64,000 bases of DNA, taken from assembly GCA_933228895.1 (NCBI GenBank), contig OW121849.1:42440354-42504353 (forward strand), written 5' to 3'. This stretch comes from Platycnemis pennipes. Taxonomy: Eukaryota > Arthropoda > Insecta > Odonata > Platycnemididae. The notes below the pieces were generated by a model, which saw nothing but the letters and a program-made list of their open reading frames with translations, was not told the origin of the DNA and ran no database searches. How positions within the stretch are numbered: position 1 is the first letter of the stretch; every line of letters starts with the position of its first letter. Position numbers and translations under genes: made by a program. Positions 34,165 to 45,058 of this stretch are shown here, piece after piece.

Positions 34165-34400
34165 GGGAACGGAGAGAGAATGAACCAACACAGTCAGTCA
34201 ACCTTAACTTACTCTGAACGAAAGACACCAAGGGGTGCACGATTCAACAATGGACAGAGTACTGCACTCGAAGAGCTCTCCGTACACCGCTCAAGCGGGG
34301 TCACCAGTAAATGAATCAAAAATTTCTGACACTGCCGGGCTTAAAACAAGGGTTCTCACGATGGGAAGCCAATGCAACAACCCTGCGCCTATCCAATTCC
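34165..34400 (-). mobile_element. tRNA-derived SINE-like copy
   Basis: Minus-strand sequence aligns in order with the SINE at 47356-47600: 'cgtgagaacccttgttttaa', 'gcccggca', then a 'gaaatttttgattcatttac' core, 'gcagtactctgtcc', 'ggtgtctttcgttcagagta' and 'ggttcattctctctcc'. The B-box is eroded (aacccttgttttaagccc). It is assigned by resemblance to the 47.4-kb copy. Confidence 0.6.
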
Positions 34401-35224
34401 CTAGTTGCATTTATATTTTAAAGAAAAATTGTCCCTAAAATTTAGCATTCGACTAATGATAAATTATTGAAAGTTGGAAAATGTTGATGAGTATTTTGAA
34501 TATTTCTTGTGATGACTTAATCACTTAATTGTGATGACTTAATCACAGTAATTTAGTGCTCATAACTTCATAATCGATCGTCTAATGGTATAATAAATTA
34601 ACGATAAATCGTCGTTACTTGAGAAGAGATTGGGACTGAATAATTCTTTCTTACACCTAAACCAGAAATTAGATAGGTAACTTGCAACTCGTAATGTTGT
34701 GAGTTTACTTTTGCTGAAACATTGATATAAGCGCACTCTGCCGCAACATATGTCTCTGTCTACCCAAGGACCATACCATATGCCAGCCGTATCAAAAAGC
34801 GTAAACAGATATATTCCCGGTACAATGTGCCATTTATCTACCATTTGAGATATCTCCGATAGGTACATCGCTTTTTGGACGTTCAAAATCGATATTTCCA
34901 CGACTGACTTGCTGTTTGTTGCTTATGTAACATTTTTTACGAGCAAGTTTCCGTAACCGACAAATTATACTATTATTTTCGATTATTCCAAAACTGAGCG
35001 GTCTTAATGCCAAACCACTGCAAAAATAGCTCATTGGGATTAGCAAAGAATCGCACATTCATTTAATACCAATTTAATACCAAATACCAACAGCTTGAAT
35101 GCCCAAAAACCCAATCCTTCTGCAATTTGTAAGATAGACAACATCATATAACTGGAGCGAGTCGTCATTTTTTTCGTCAATGCCAGCCAACTTATCATGA
35201 AGAATATATTAATTCCCAACTGAA
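34401..35224. other. AT-rich stretch with a 17-bp direct repeat
   Basis: The word tgtgatgacttaatcac occurs at 34508-34524 and 34530-34546. Open frames of 74-113 codons on the minus strand have no recognisable domain. Confidence 0.4.
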
Positions 35225-35795
35225 AAATTGCAGCTATTGGATTAACTGAACGTAATCTTCGGGCTGGAAGTCGGGCTTTGTACCAGGTTAGGCGTTCAAT
35301 GGCCAACGTTTGGAGGAGTAAGACTCATGTCTTCCTCAGAGGGAAAACTCGGGTCCTATTTTAGAAATGGTAAATGGTCCGGTATTTATATTTTGTTTGA
35401 ACCTTCGGGTGGCTTCTGTTTGGTCCGTTAACTCCAGTCATTTTCACGCTCATTTAATCTCTCGATGAATGCTGTCGGGATCTGGATGACCGTACGTCTC
35501 GAGTCTTGGATAAGATATTTCTCATCCACTATTATTTCAACAACCTCTTTTACTAAGCGATCCCAATACCCGTTGGAGCAGTAAAGGATTTTTGCATTGT
35601 CAAAGTTGATGGAGTAGGCCATGTCGAGGCTATGCTCCACTAGGCATCGTTTGATACTGCCAGTAGACCTAAACTCGGCTACCGGTTTCCGCCTTGATGA
35701 AGATGAGTGACTTGATCCTCGAAACGTCAGCCAGGAGCCTAACTGGGTGCAAATCTCGTACAGACTACATCTAATTCCCTACTACCAAATGAGAA
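35225..35795 (-). mobile_element. Penelope-like element relic (GIY-YIG C-terminus)
   Basis: Minus-strand translation around 35670-35430 reads FRSTGSIKRCLVEHSLDMAY, SINFDNAKIL and NGYWDRLVKEVVEI. This matches the pattern (xxEHx..THSIDFDNAKIL..GYxDRxxREAxEI) of the C-terminal part of the GIY-YIG endonuclease region in Penelope-like retroelements. An open frame of 70 codons (35640-35428) covers most of it. Downstream is 'ctgaggaagacatgagtctt' then 'actcctccaaacgttgg', and upstream 'tcgaggatcaagtcactcat', the CTGAGGA/TCGAAACG-type phrases commonly found next to such elements. The reverse transcriptase core is not seen, so this is a truncated copy. Confidence 0.72.
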
Positions 35796-35802
35796 TCAAG
35801 CA

Positions 35803-36640
35803 CTACATCTACATCTACATAATACCCTGCAAGCCACCATAAAGGTGTGTGGCAGGGGGGTGAATTCTCACCAAACATGCACTACATATCATGCATAAAA
35901 AATTATTAGTATTTATATACTGTTCTAAACTACACTATTTAAAGAAAGATAAAAATATCTAAGCAAACATGTAAAAACATGCTGTTAGTTACGTAAGCTT
36001 CAAGTCCTTATACTAACATGCATCTACCAATGTTATCCATTGCTACAATCGTACTGGATATATTTACAGTTTTTCATATCCCTAATTGTGCGAGGAAAAA
36101 AGGACATTTTGAATCTGTCAGTTCGGCAATCTATTTCTCTAATTTTATGATTATGGTCCAGTCTACCATAGTAGTCTATAGTCTATTAAGCTAGATTTGA
36201 CCACACAAATAAGATTAGAGAGATAGATTGTCGTATTGATAGATTCAAAATGGCGTTTTTCCCCCGTAGGTACTATAAGAGAACAGAATAGGCAGCATAG
36301 CAAAGGGATGGGTAGGGGAAATATTTTAGAGTAGTCTGTAGTGCATGATGCATGTATTAATCCCTTAAATACTATAGATACTAACAATATAGTTGCATGA
36401 GACCCTATAGTTGCTTGTTTGCATGTTAGTAGTGCATGCTTGGCGATCTTCACCCCCTGCCACACACCCTTGCGGTGGCTTGCAGGGTACCGTGTAGACT
36501 AGTAAGTTGGGGTCCGCAAAATATTTTTAACATCATCACTGAAAATATGGCCCTGGAATTTATTTAAGAGTTAAGTCTGAATTTCAACCTGCGATCTGAC
36601 AATGATTCCCAATTTAATTCATTTAATAGACTGGTTAAAA
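35803..36640 (-). mobile_element. LINE family A split by a family C insertion
   Basis: Minus-strand A copy in two parts. 35803-36173 holds the tail, hairpin (about 35827-35864), 3' UTR and the end of ORF2. 36500-36640 continues with 'agtaagttggggtccgcaaa' and the upstream ORF2 codons (LSDRRLKFRL.LNKFQGHIF), with small lesions. The joined parts reproduce the uninterrupted order seen at 16.7-17.1 kb. Confidence 0.9.
36174..36499 (+). mobile_element. LINE family C nested in a family A copy
   Basis: A 326-bp 5'-truncated C copy in opposite orientation. It has the end of ORF2 (IREIDCRIDRFKMAFFPR), the C-type 3' UTR with 'gagaccctatagttgcttg', a hairpin at about 36449-36487 and a very short tail (gtgtagac). 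The duplication tagta lies at 36169-36173 and 36500-36504. Compared with other copies, the host A sequence lacks the extra tagta. Confidence 0.9.
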
Positions 36641-37673
36641 GCTACTAAAAGCACTAAAGCAGAAATTAGTACAGAAAATGTATAGAATAGCCTTGACGAA
36701 GAAGGATGCCCGGATAAATGATTGTTAGGAAAGTCAAATGGCACAAGACAAGTTATATATGGACTTTCTTGAAAACTCACGCATGGACAATGGCCTTAAG
36801 GGCAAAGTCGTGCGTAGCTCACCTGTTGAAGTTCGCTTTCAAAATTCAGCGAGACGAGGCCAGGCAGTCGCAAAAAAGTAAACTTTTAGGCAATGGAAAT
36901 GAGCTGATGAATAGAGATGAGAATGAAATGGACAAACCGAGTAAGTGATGGATTTCTACGAAGTGTGAGTGAAGAGAGAGGTCCGAGAAGCTGCTGACAA
37001 GGAGGGAAATTCATTGAGTGCTTCCTGCGACGGAATAGTTGACTGAAGGCTTGGGCCACAATGAAAGGAATAGCAGAAAGAGCAGCATGCGCAGACTAAG
37101 GATGAATAATGAGAGGCAGGTGACGGAAGACGTCAACGCAATGAAATATGAATGAATGAAGACAGTGGCGGAGAGGACCGTGAAGAGCCACCTAAAGTTT
37201 CCCTTAATGGTTTAAGCGCCCGTTCATTTCAACTTTCGAGAAAACATACTGAAGGGTTCACCGATTTTTTTCCTCAAAGAAAATAAAACAAAATATCCCC
37301 CCCTTTTTTACTAATGAGAAACTTACTTGTGGTGCAAAAACCGGAGGGAGTTTATTGTGAATTAAGTTAATAATTTTCATGACAATTACAAATTGCAAAG
37401 CAAAAATCGATTGAAAACCCCTAGAAAAATAATAAAACTCTCCAGATTAAAAAAAACACATTCGTAATTCGAAATGAATGGAAGGGAAGACATTAAGTTC
37501 CGATTTCTTATAAGGAGAGAGGTGAATCCATAGTCAATCACATCCATCCCAGAAAGGTTAAAATTCCCTGTTGCCGGATATTAATTCGTAAATGCGAATC
37601 TATTACTCCATTCTCAATACAATAGTAAAATAAAGAACTTTCAGGGAATTTACACCCATATTTATAAACTATC
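36641..37673. other. Stretch with nothing recognised
   Basis: Purine-rich around 36880-37170 on the plus strand. A 76-codon frame at 36718-36948 is basic but has no recognisable motif. Confidence 0.35.
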
Positions 37674-37937
37674 GTGCAAGACTGCTTAAGGCTACAAAGT
37701 GTTCAATTATCACTTCACATTCACCTAGCACACTTGACTAAAAGTTATCTCATTAAAAAGGAAAACGATTCTTGTCCAAATACGACGGGCACTGCGGAAT
37801 TATTGGAAACATATAAGGATAGGCATATACTTTCGGGTGAAACGCTAATTTGCATTCACTTCTGCCTTCATCACAGGAATCATGCAAGCATGCAAGTAGT
37901 ATGCCTTGCTAGAGAATTACGACTCCTTTCTTGCTGA
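37674..37937 (+). pseudogene. Possible C-terminal fragment of a Jockey/I-type non-LTR protein
   Basis: An 87-codon frame with IHLAHLTKSYLIKKENDSCP near its start. Jockey- and I-group ORF2 proteins often end with a 'GH..LTH.YL...+..CP.CG' region. Only this block fits and the following cysteine-histidine pattern is not clear, so the call is weak. The frame may be a chance one. Confidence 0.3.
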
Positions 37938-38710
37938 TTGTTCTTCTTGATATTTTTCAAGCTGCATTGTCTCCGTTTGCATATAATTATCCAATCTTTA
38001 GGATGCCTGCACCGATTCCTCAAGTATCTGGAGAATAAAAGGATTTTGATGCCAACCGCAGTGCAGTGTAACTCTCTTATCCTACTTTCTTGATTAAATT
38101 GACCATGATATGCCAGGTTTTTTTTAAGAAATATGTTGAACGTCACCGGAAAATAATTCGTAAAATTTCCCTAACTGGCTCATCACAACGGAATGGTACA
38201 CCTGAAAAATTACGATAATAATCAATCCTAAGTTGAAAACGTATTATGATGTGTAGTATATTAAAGTAGTAGGATATTAAAAATATGTGGTGATCGTTTG
38301 ATGCCTTCTCGCATATGAGGTCGTCAAAATCAAGTCTCTTGCTTCATCGTCTTAAATAATGGGTACAGGTTCCACACATTCGATGGGAATAGATCCCTCG
38401 ACCTCTGAGCCATCCAGCTGCCGGCTACGCTCATCCGGCTAGTTATGTTACTTCATTGCGTGGGTCGGTATGTGTCCTTCCGTCCCAGTTACTCAAGCTT
38501 TATTGCCCTAGACCCCGATGTCCGGTTCTCACAGCCGTACTTTTAGCATCGTTGTAAATGTCAGTTGCCATTCCCAGTTACAGTGGAGAATTTGAATTAA
38601 CGCTGTTAGATTAGAACAAGCTAAAACCCATCATTTCATTATCATTTAGATGCTCGGCCAATAGTGATAAGACACTTTGTACCTATTCTACTACCTCCTT
38701 TACTACATAG
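37938..38710. other. Stretch with a weak tRNA-like segment
   Basis: At about 38390-38440 the minus strand reads 'gatggctcagaggtcgaggg', resembling a tRNA A-box, but spacing to a B-box is wrong. No gene is recognised. Confidence 0.25.
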
Positions 38711-38935
38711 AATCATCTACATTCGCATAATATCCTACAATCTAACATGAAGGTGCGTGGCAGGTTGTGAATCCACACCAAGCATGCATTACATATCATG
38801 CATAAAAAGGATTAGTAATCCTTTTCTAGATTAAACTACACATTAAAAAAAATATTAAAATAACAAAGCAAGCATGCAAAAACATGCTGTTAGTTGGATT
38901 AGCTTTGGATATTACCTATTAGTAACACATTAATT
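38711..38935 (-). mobile_element. LINE family A, diverged 3' end
   Basis: The tail and hairpin are eroded ('atcatctacattcgcataat', then 'atcctacaatctaacatgaa'), while the 3' UTR matches other A copies to 'catgctgttagttggatta'. This is an older copy by its divergence. Confidence 0.85.
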
Positions 38936-38982
38936 TAACTAGGTGCTTATAGCTCCCGACCGAGTGGCGCCGAAGTCGACTA

Positions 38983-39372
38983 ATGTCACTGACTGCCTCT
39001 TCTTCGCTCTCCGACTTACGTTTTTCGGGAGTAATTACAGGTGAGAAACCGATTAAGCAAATCCGAATCTCCAGTATTTATTGCCAGGGCGAAGAGGGCA
39101 TACTACGAAAAGAAAAATCCACTTATATTTGTAAATACTGTTCAATTAACTATCTAAAATACCTTAGCGAGTGTGTGAATGTGTACGCCGATGTAGGTAT
39201 ACAAGAGCTTTTTTTTCCAAAACTGTTTACTTGCACTCTAACCTTACTCCCTCACAAAATACATGTACCTATGCTAAAGCTCAAAAAGTGTATTGCTAAG
39301 CGCGCCGAAGCGCATAAAAAAATACGTGAGCAAAGGTGTTTGATTAATATAGGAATGGAGAATGTCAAGTAG
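38983..39372 (+). CDS. Unrecognised 129-codon open frame
   Basis: An ATG-started frame of 129 codons with a mid-region C-x2-C (YICKYC), a hydrophobic stretch near LFTCTLTLL and a basic end (KCIAKRAEAHKKIREQRC). I do not recognise a family. It sits between a LINE end and another non-LTR tail, and there is no promoter or splice evidence. It could be a TE fragment or a chance frame. Confidence 0.2.
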   Translation: MSLTASSSLSDLRFSGVITGEKPIKQIRISSIYCQGEEGILRKEKSTYICKYCSINYLKYLSECVNVYADVGIQELFFPKLFTCTLTLLPHKIHVPMLKLKKCIAKRAEAHKKIREQRCLINIGMENVK

Positions 39373-39408
39373 CCTTTAGCATGCCGAAGGTAAGTCAGTA
39401 TATGGGCC

Positions 39409-39628
39409 AAGTGATAAATAAAGAAGTTCTTAAATGAAGAAAAGTTGTAGAAAACAGAAATCAGCTGAAAACCTTTGAATAAAGACGGAACAAACTAATT
39501 GGCGATATCTGAAGACAAAATTGTATTATGAAGACATTAGTGGAGGGAAAAGTGAATTGGGGGATTAGCAAAGGAAGATCTCGCATGAGAGATATGCGTT
39601 GCAAGCCGTAAAATGGTGTAAGAGAATG
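39409..39628 (+). mobile_element. Non-LTR ORF2 tail, second copy of the 61.5-kb family
   Basis: DNA aligns along its length with the minus-strand element at 61466-61800: 'aagaagttcttaaatgaaga', 'cagctgaaaacctttgaa', 'ggcgatatctgaagac', 'aagacattagtggaggg' and 'agcaaaggaagatctcgc'. Translation in pieces gives MKTLVEGKV and SKGRSRMRDM. Frameshifts and stops are present, so it is an old copy. Confidence 0.65.
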
Positions 39629-39639
39629 GGGTCGTTTAC

Positions 39640-41400
39640 AATAGTTTTTTTATTGCCGAATCTGATGGACTTTGTAAAATAAAAAGACCCGTATTTTTCC
39701 GTTTTTTGATCCGACAATTATTTCCCGAGTTATAAGCGGCGAAAAACTGATGTTTTTAACCCTTTCGGAAAAGTGGGCGTGGTGCAACCTATGACGTATA
39801 TCGACTTCGTCGAATCAGAACTGAGCCCGCGAAGCTACTTTGCCTTATCGCAAGGGGGGGGACACAGCTGATTCGGCCAATGGGAATGATTGCGACAGCA
39901 TCTGTGCGAGCAGACCTTCCGAGAATCCCCCTCCACTCCCTTCCTCTCCCCTGAAAGCACTCAAGAACGGGAGGAAAATGACGTCAATGTTATCACAGCA
40001 GCATTTTCGGTGGGCGTCACCTTTTGCTTATTTTAATTTTTGATTTATGAGTGAATGGTTGTGGTTAGAAGATTAATTTTTTCGCTAAAATTCTTTTTTC
40101 GTTTCCATCTAACGATTTCGTGTACAAAATTGCGATTTCGGTTCCGAGTAAACGCCCCCATTGTGTGAGCATGAAGATGTTAGCCGATGGAAGAACCGAG
40201 CGGAGAGCTGAGTCGAGCCAATCTTAGGATTGATGACGATGGTGATGATGAGGGATGTTCGACCGGGAACCGCCGCCGGCCGTTCGGGGCAAGACGAAGT
40301 TCGCCAGTGGGGACGAGACACGAGGAAGGAGGAGGAACAGACAGCATTCTCCCCACGCACTGCCGAGTTGAGCGTGGGGAGGGAGGGGGGGAGGGGGTTG
40401 GACGGACGCATCTCTTCATTCTTCCCGCATAAATTTCTCCCTTAAGCCTTCTTTCCGTTCCCTAACCTCCCACAACCCCAACCATCCGAGCAACAACCTT
40501 CGCCCGGGTGCGTTCCCGCCACTACACCCACATGATCAACCGTCGCCCTCTCCTTTAGATCCTCTAGGACCCTGTACACAACTCATACCCCTTTCATGGA
40601 GGGAGGGGATGAGAGGAGGACACAGCATAAACCATCATCCGTCCGTTTGCTTGTACAGTCGAATCGCGTCCCCGCCGCCGCCGAGCCGAGAGAGTTTCGT
40701 GAGCGAAAGGTTTGAACGCCGAGGATCACTGACCCACCCTCAGGTGAAGCTGTTGAGGGAAGGCTCATGGGAAAAGGTATGGGAGGGGAGGCGGAGGAGG
40801 AGGATGGAAGGGACGGACACGGGGGAGGGGGAAGGGCTCGAGGCCAACTTGGCAGCCATTGCACCGCGGACGAAACACACACGGGAACACAACATGGCTG
40901 CCCCTCCCTCCCTCACCCTACCCCGAATCTTTCCCTCTCCATTCTCTTTTTATTCCTTTCCGGTGGCTTGTGTTTTTTTTCTCTCATTTGCTCCCTTCAT
41001 CCCTCCCCCCCTATCTATCTATACATCCATCTCTATCTCTCTCTGTCACACACTTGCACGCACTAACACACACACAGAAACTCTATTCACACACATGAAG
41101 GCCTTTTTTGTGTGTGCGTGCGCGTGTGTTAGCAAGTGTCCCTCTCTCTCTCTCTCTTTCAGTGTCTCTCTCTCTCTCTTTCCTCCCTCCCCTCCACGCT
41201 CCTCCTCATCACGTCCGATTCAACTCAAGGAGGTAACGAGTGAGGCGATAGCAGAGCCTCACTGTGGCCTCTGCCGGAACTAGCCTCCCAAACTCTCACT
41301 TCTCGTTTCGCGCGGTAAACGCGAAAGTGCGTTGCGGAGGAGGCCGAGCGCTTTCAAGTCTCAGGCGGGGAAATTAACCGAAAGCAAGTCAAATACCCTC
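39640..41400. other. GC-rich island cluster with CT microsatellites
   Basis: From about 39740 the sequence becomes CpG-rich, with a G run at 39855-39863, a CRE-like TGACGTCA palindrome at 39979-39986, a purine-rich block at 40310-40410, another at 40770-40840, a long pyrimidine-rich block at 40900-41040 and (CT)n runs at 41140-41180. A plus-strand frame of 224 codons (40609-41283) crosses these blocks and ends in a serine/leucine run from the CT repeat. I judge it compositional. No domain is recognised. Confidence 0.45.
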
Positions 41401-41519
41401 TTCCGCCAAAAATCCTTGAGATATGATGAAGAAGGTTTGATTTCGGAACAGCGCAGTGGATAGCGCACAAACGGTAACTAGGTTAGTAAATAGGTTTTGT
41501 GATATGCTTATTAGTGCGT

Positions 41520-41775
41520 CATAAATGCGGGAAGAATTTCAGAATCACTATCAAATGGATTGGATACAGGCTAAATGTACTGCAGAAATTTAAGACTGTG
41601 GCCTTTGCTGAAGATGTAAAAGATACATTAAAAACTTCATGCATGTACTATGGTAGGTTGGACCATAAAGATAAAAATTGATAGATTTTTAGGGAAGAGC
41701 GTTTAAAATGTCATTCACTGCAGGTAAAATAAGGACAATAATAGATTATATCGAAGTTACCGGGGATAAAATAGG
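41520..41775 (+). mobile_element. Old CR1-like LINE ORF2 remnant
   Basis: Plus-strand translation reads YRLNVLQKFKTVAFAEDVKD, TLKTSCMYYGRLDHKDKN and then a stop at about 41679. This follows the conserved order RLNLL.KF....F..DVK..L..P.YYGRLD of families A-C. It is too diverged to assign to one of them. No hairpin or tail is left downstream. Confidence 0.75.
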
Positions 41776-43129
41776 ATAAATAATGTATTTTTAGACGTTT
41801 TTGCACAACTCCATGAACTATTAAAATTTTCTTGCAGGTGCTTGGTTGTTAAAATTTCCTAGCGTGTTGTAGGAATGTATGTCCCGCATAATATTAAAAG
41901 CAATTTCTTAAATTGCTGTACTGTGACTATTAGTGCTTTTGCACCGTATACCGAAAGATAACTCAACGTCGATTCGGTAATTCATTATCCCCTTCAGACG
42001 GCAAAGCTGATGGGTGTCCTGGGTGTCAGAAAGGAGGAAGAATATTCCAGTAAAGTACTCTTCAATCACAAGAAACGCCTTCCTGATCACTTATCTATTG
42101 TGCTATTGGTATCAACGCTTATTTCTTTTTTTCCAAAGTAATATTCGTTTCCACTTCTGGTCAGGTTTTTTCACAGTATTTTCGCATAAGCCATCAACAC
42201 TGGTTTTTACACCAAAGGAACAATATTTCTATAACCAGATGCTGGGAAAATACTCTTCTTCCAATCCTTAATTTCATCTTTCTCATCGAGGACATTTAGG
42301 GTGCAGCCCTAGGAACCCTAACCAGGAGACTAAGGGTTCAAATACGGTTCATACCTATAAATTCTAGATGAAACAGATGTTTGAAGGGGTCCGGAATAGT
42401 GTGATTCAAGTTCTTTCGGAAGATGATCTTAAAAAATCAGTCCGTCAGGCCCAACTTTATCCTTAATTACACTTTTATAATCATAAGCTTTATCTGAGTA
42501 GTTATCAAAGCGTCAAACTATAGTATTTGAAAATAAAAAGAGCTCTACGGAACCTCGAAAGACACAAGAAAAGGCGTACTTCCCCACAGGTCCCCTGTCT
42601 TTTCGTTCTACTCCTAAAATGGAAATTTTGGGTGTCGTTAAGAAGTCCGTGTTATTAAATACATATTCAGTGCAGCTTAGAGACTCACCAAGAGGTAATA
42701 AGAGGACAAAAGTATCTTTTGATTCCTTTGAACTTGAAACCTTTAAAATGGCGCACGGTATGAAAACTAGGTTGGTTAAAGCAAATTAAGGATGCGCTAA
42801 CGTTTTACCAAGTAACATCGTTCATTTTAACCATTTAATTAAAATGAACGATTTTCGAGTACCATTAATTCTGATAAAAATTCGTTGGAAAATAACTGTA
42901 TATTTTAAAATCAATCATTACCTATTTTAAAACAAAATATTGGCCAATTTGCAATTATCAATGTATTTTAAATTATTAATCAAAAGATTTAAAAATGATT
43001 ATGAAATTGTTAATTAATTTAGTATTCATCGTTATTAATATTAATTTTGTTGAAAAGGCATCGACGCCGAAAATTATTTTAAAATAAAAAGTCACTTTGG
43101 TGCAAAAGAGAAGTCCTATGCTCGCGCCG
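41776..43129. other. AT-rich stretch with one perfect hairpin
   Basis: The hairpin is at 42817-42852: arms atcgttcattttaa and ttaaaatgaacgat (14 bp, perfect), 8-nt loop. A B-box-like word (gggttcaaatacgg) is at about 42332-42345 without a matching A-box. Nothing else is recognised. Confidence 0.45.
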
Positions 43130-43610
43130 CAATTTTTCCCAGCGCCCCAGACTGCTTATATAAAGCGAAGCAGGGGAACTGACAAAGAGAGAGGAAAAGA
43201 ATCACCATCCTTCGTTTTAAGTCTTCCCATCAACTCCAACGTTTCCCCTTTCGGTTGAAGGCCTCTTTTTTTTACGTTTTCACTGCTCTGAAAGCGGCGA
43301 AAAATCTCGTCTCCTGTTGCTCATCGGATCCACCCCCGATTTTCCTTCCCCCCCCCCTCCCTTCATCCCCACCACACTCGATTCTCCACCAATCCAGCTG
43401 CCTCCATTTAACCCTTTCTCCACGCCCTTTGCCCCTTTAGAGGGGGCTCTGAGCATGACGGGGGAGGGAAAAACCCTGCTTCCCCTTCTTCACCCGATCC
43501 CTTTTCAACGCTTCCCACAGTTGCTCCAGGACCCCTCGAAGGCCCTCAGTCGCATGGCATGCTTGGTGCGAGCGCCGTACGATTGCGATGATCAACGTTA
43601 ATGTGATATC
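43130..43610. other. TATA-containing, pyrimidine-rich island
   Basis: TATATAAAG is at 43157-43165, following a GC-rich segment. Pyrimidine-rich DNA follows at 43200-43450, with a C run at 43348-43357. Frames of 61-94 codons are compositional. A promoter is possible but no initiator or exon is identified. Confidence 0.35.
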
Positions 43611-43739
43611 GTATTATCATCCTATGCCACGCAAATAATATGATTCACTGCGATGCAAATACTTTTGAGATTCACAACGAGCCTTTTCCATCGATGGCTC
43701 TCGTAAAAAATTTACTAGGCTGACAATGGGTAGGCATAG

Positions 43740-44280
43740 ATTAAGATTAAAAAGAAGGTGGAGGTACTCAGCGAGTCCCTAGGGCACTTAGACCTACCTA
43801 TTGGTCCATTGTTAACCACCATTTAGGAGATCACCCATAGAGACCAATCGCCCGGCTAAAGGCCAGGAGGTCTCCTGTGAGGATCCCTTTAATTTCATTG
43901 GGTTCCAGGAAGGTGAGCCAAGATATCTATTCCGAGTCCTCATTATGGCTGGGCACTCGCAGAGGAGATGTGAGGTTGATTCGTCCTCTTCTTCACACCA
44001 TCTGCATCTAGCTGAATCAGTGATCTTCAGGAGATGGAGGTGTCTCATCACTTGATAGTGTCCAGTGAACAGTCCCACTGTCGTACGTAATTGACTCCTG
44101 TTTAGTAGGAGTAATTTCTTTGCTAGGCCAGGTTTAGGTCCCTCTATGTGAAGTTTGGCATGGGTAGGCATAAGAAATGTCTTGCTCATGGTGAACTCGC
44201 TAGATGCTGCGAGACCCTGTAATATAGGCGCTTATTACAGCCCGCTTAAGTTTGGCCTGATTCCATGGCCATTAGCATCC
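43740..44280 (-). pseudogene. R1/Jockey-type non-LTR ORF2 C-terminal domain
   Basis: The minus-strand frame 44189-43812 (125 codons) includes LLLLNRSQLRTTVGLFTGHY, HLHLLKITDSARCRWCEEED, STSHLLCECPAIMRTR and RYLGSPSW. This is the C-terminal 'zinc-knuckle' type region (C-x2-C...H-x4-C) that follows the reverse transcriptase and ribonuclease H regions in R1-, Jockey- and LOA-like ORF2 proteins. The ATG used is internal; upstream codons (WDANGHGIRP) precede in-frame stops. It belongs to a different clade from the CR1-like families here. Truncated and without catalytic domains. Confidence 0.78.
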
Positions 44281-44638
44281 CACTGCGATATTATGAATTA
44301 TGAAAATCATTTATATAGATAAACAAGAACTAAATGATAAGAGAGGGAAGGACAAGAACATGATATTGCAATTGGAACAACCTTTCAGATGTAGGTTTAA
44401 AATAAGAAGTTTCAAATCTCTACGATTAGGCAAGGAGAAATGTGTACCTGCACAGAAAGAAAGTCAAATTCAATTTGGGTCAGCGCGGACAAATAATTGA
44501 AAGATTTATCTCAAAATGCATGTAGCTACTAAAACCAACATGATGTCTCATCACTAGTACTTTAATGATGCCTCAGAAATGGATCGCATGGTGTAGCGAT
44601 GGAAGTGGAAGAGTAACTAAGTAAAAAGTTTTGATTAA

Positions 44639-44843
44639 TGAAATAGGCAGCATAGAATAACCTGTAATCACTTCATTACTACATAGATACTAACCATCTA
44701 GTTGCATGTGACCCTTATAACTAAATTTTTTCTATGAGCAGAAGTGGTGTAGCTCATACTTCCATGTAAGTCGTGCATATTTGGTGTTTTTCACCCCCTG
44801 CCACACACCATCATGGTGTCTCGCAGGGTAATACATTTACGAA
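44639..44843 (+). mobile_element. LINE family C, diverged 3' end
   Basis: Begins 'aataggcagcatagaataa' and includes 'catctagttgcatgtgaccc', both family C 3' UTR words, then a replaced or inserted middle part, then the hairpin (about 44793-44830) with changed arms (tggtgtctcgcaggg) and a barely recognisable tail. An old copy. Confidence 0.75.
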
Positions 44844-44859
44844 TACATAGTTGAAGAGT

Positions 44860-45010
44860 GGAGAGAAAACCGGCGTCGGCATCAGCCCCCTCTCAACGCA
44901 AAGCGCCAAAGATACCACAGCTCAACGTCCCGACCGACGGACGGAGTATTGAGCCATAAATGCTCCCCATAGGGTATCCGAGAAGGAATTCCAATGATAT
45001 TTGTACTCAG
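44860..45010 (-). mobile_element. SINE 3' region
   Basis: The minus strand reads 'ccgtcggtcgggacgttgag', 'cgctttgcgttgagaggg', 'ggctgatgccgacgccggtt' and 'ttctctccac'. This aligns with the 3' region of the 47.4-kb SINE (gacgttaa.., tttcgttgaaagcaggct, ttttctctc). The tRNA-like 5' part is not recognisable. Confidence 0.6.
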
Positions 45011-45058
45011 TCCTTGAGGATGGGTAGCTAGTACTCTTACTATATAGTAGGTGGTGTG

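Noticed and set aside
38390..38445. tRNA-like words on the minus strand
   Set aside because: A-box-like sequence is directly followed by the B-box-like word with far too short a spacing.
39979..39986. CRE-like TGACGTCA palindrome
   Set aside because: An 8-bp word can occur by chance in 64 kb; nothing else nearby supports a specific regulatory site, so it is only mentioned within the island entry.
40609..41283. 224-codon plus-strand open frame, the longest in the window
   Set aside because: Crosses several compositional blocks and ends in a serine/leucine stretch encoded by a CT microsatellite; overlapping frames are open too, and there is no recognisable motif.
42297..42370. B-box-like gggttcaaatacgg on the plus strand
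   Set aside because: No matching A-box at proper distance and no second copy of the surrounding sequence in the window.
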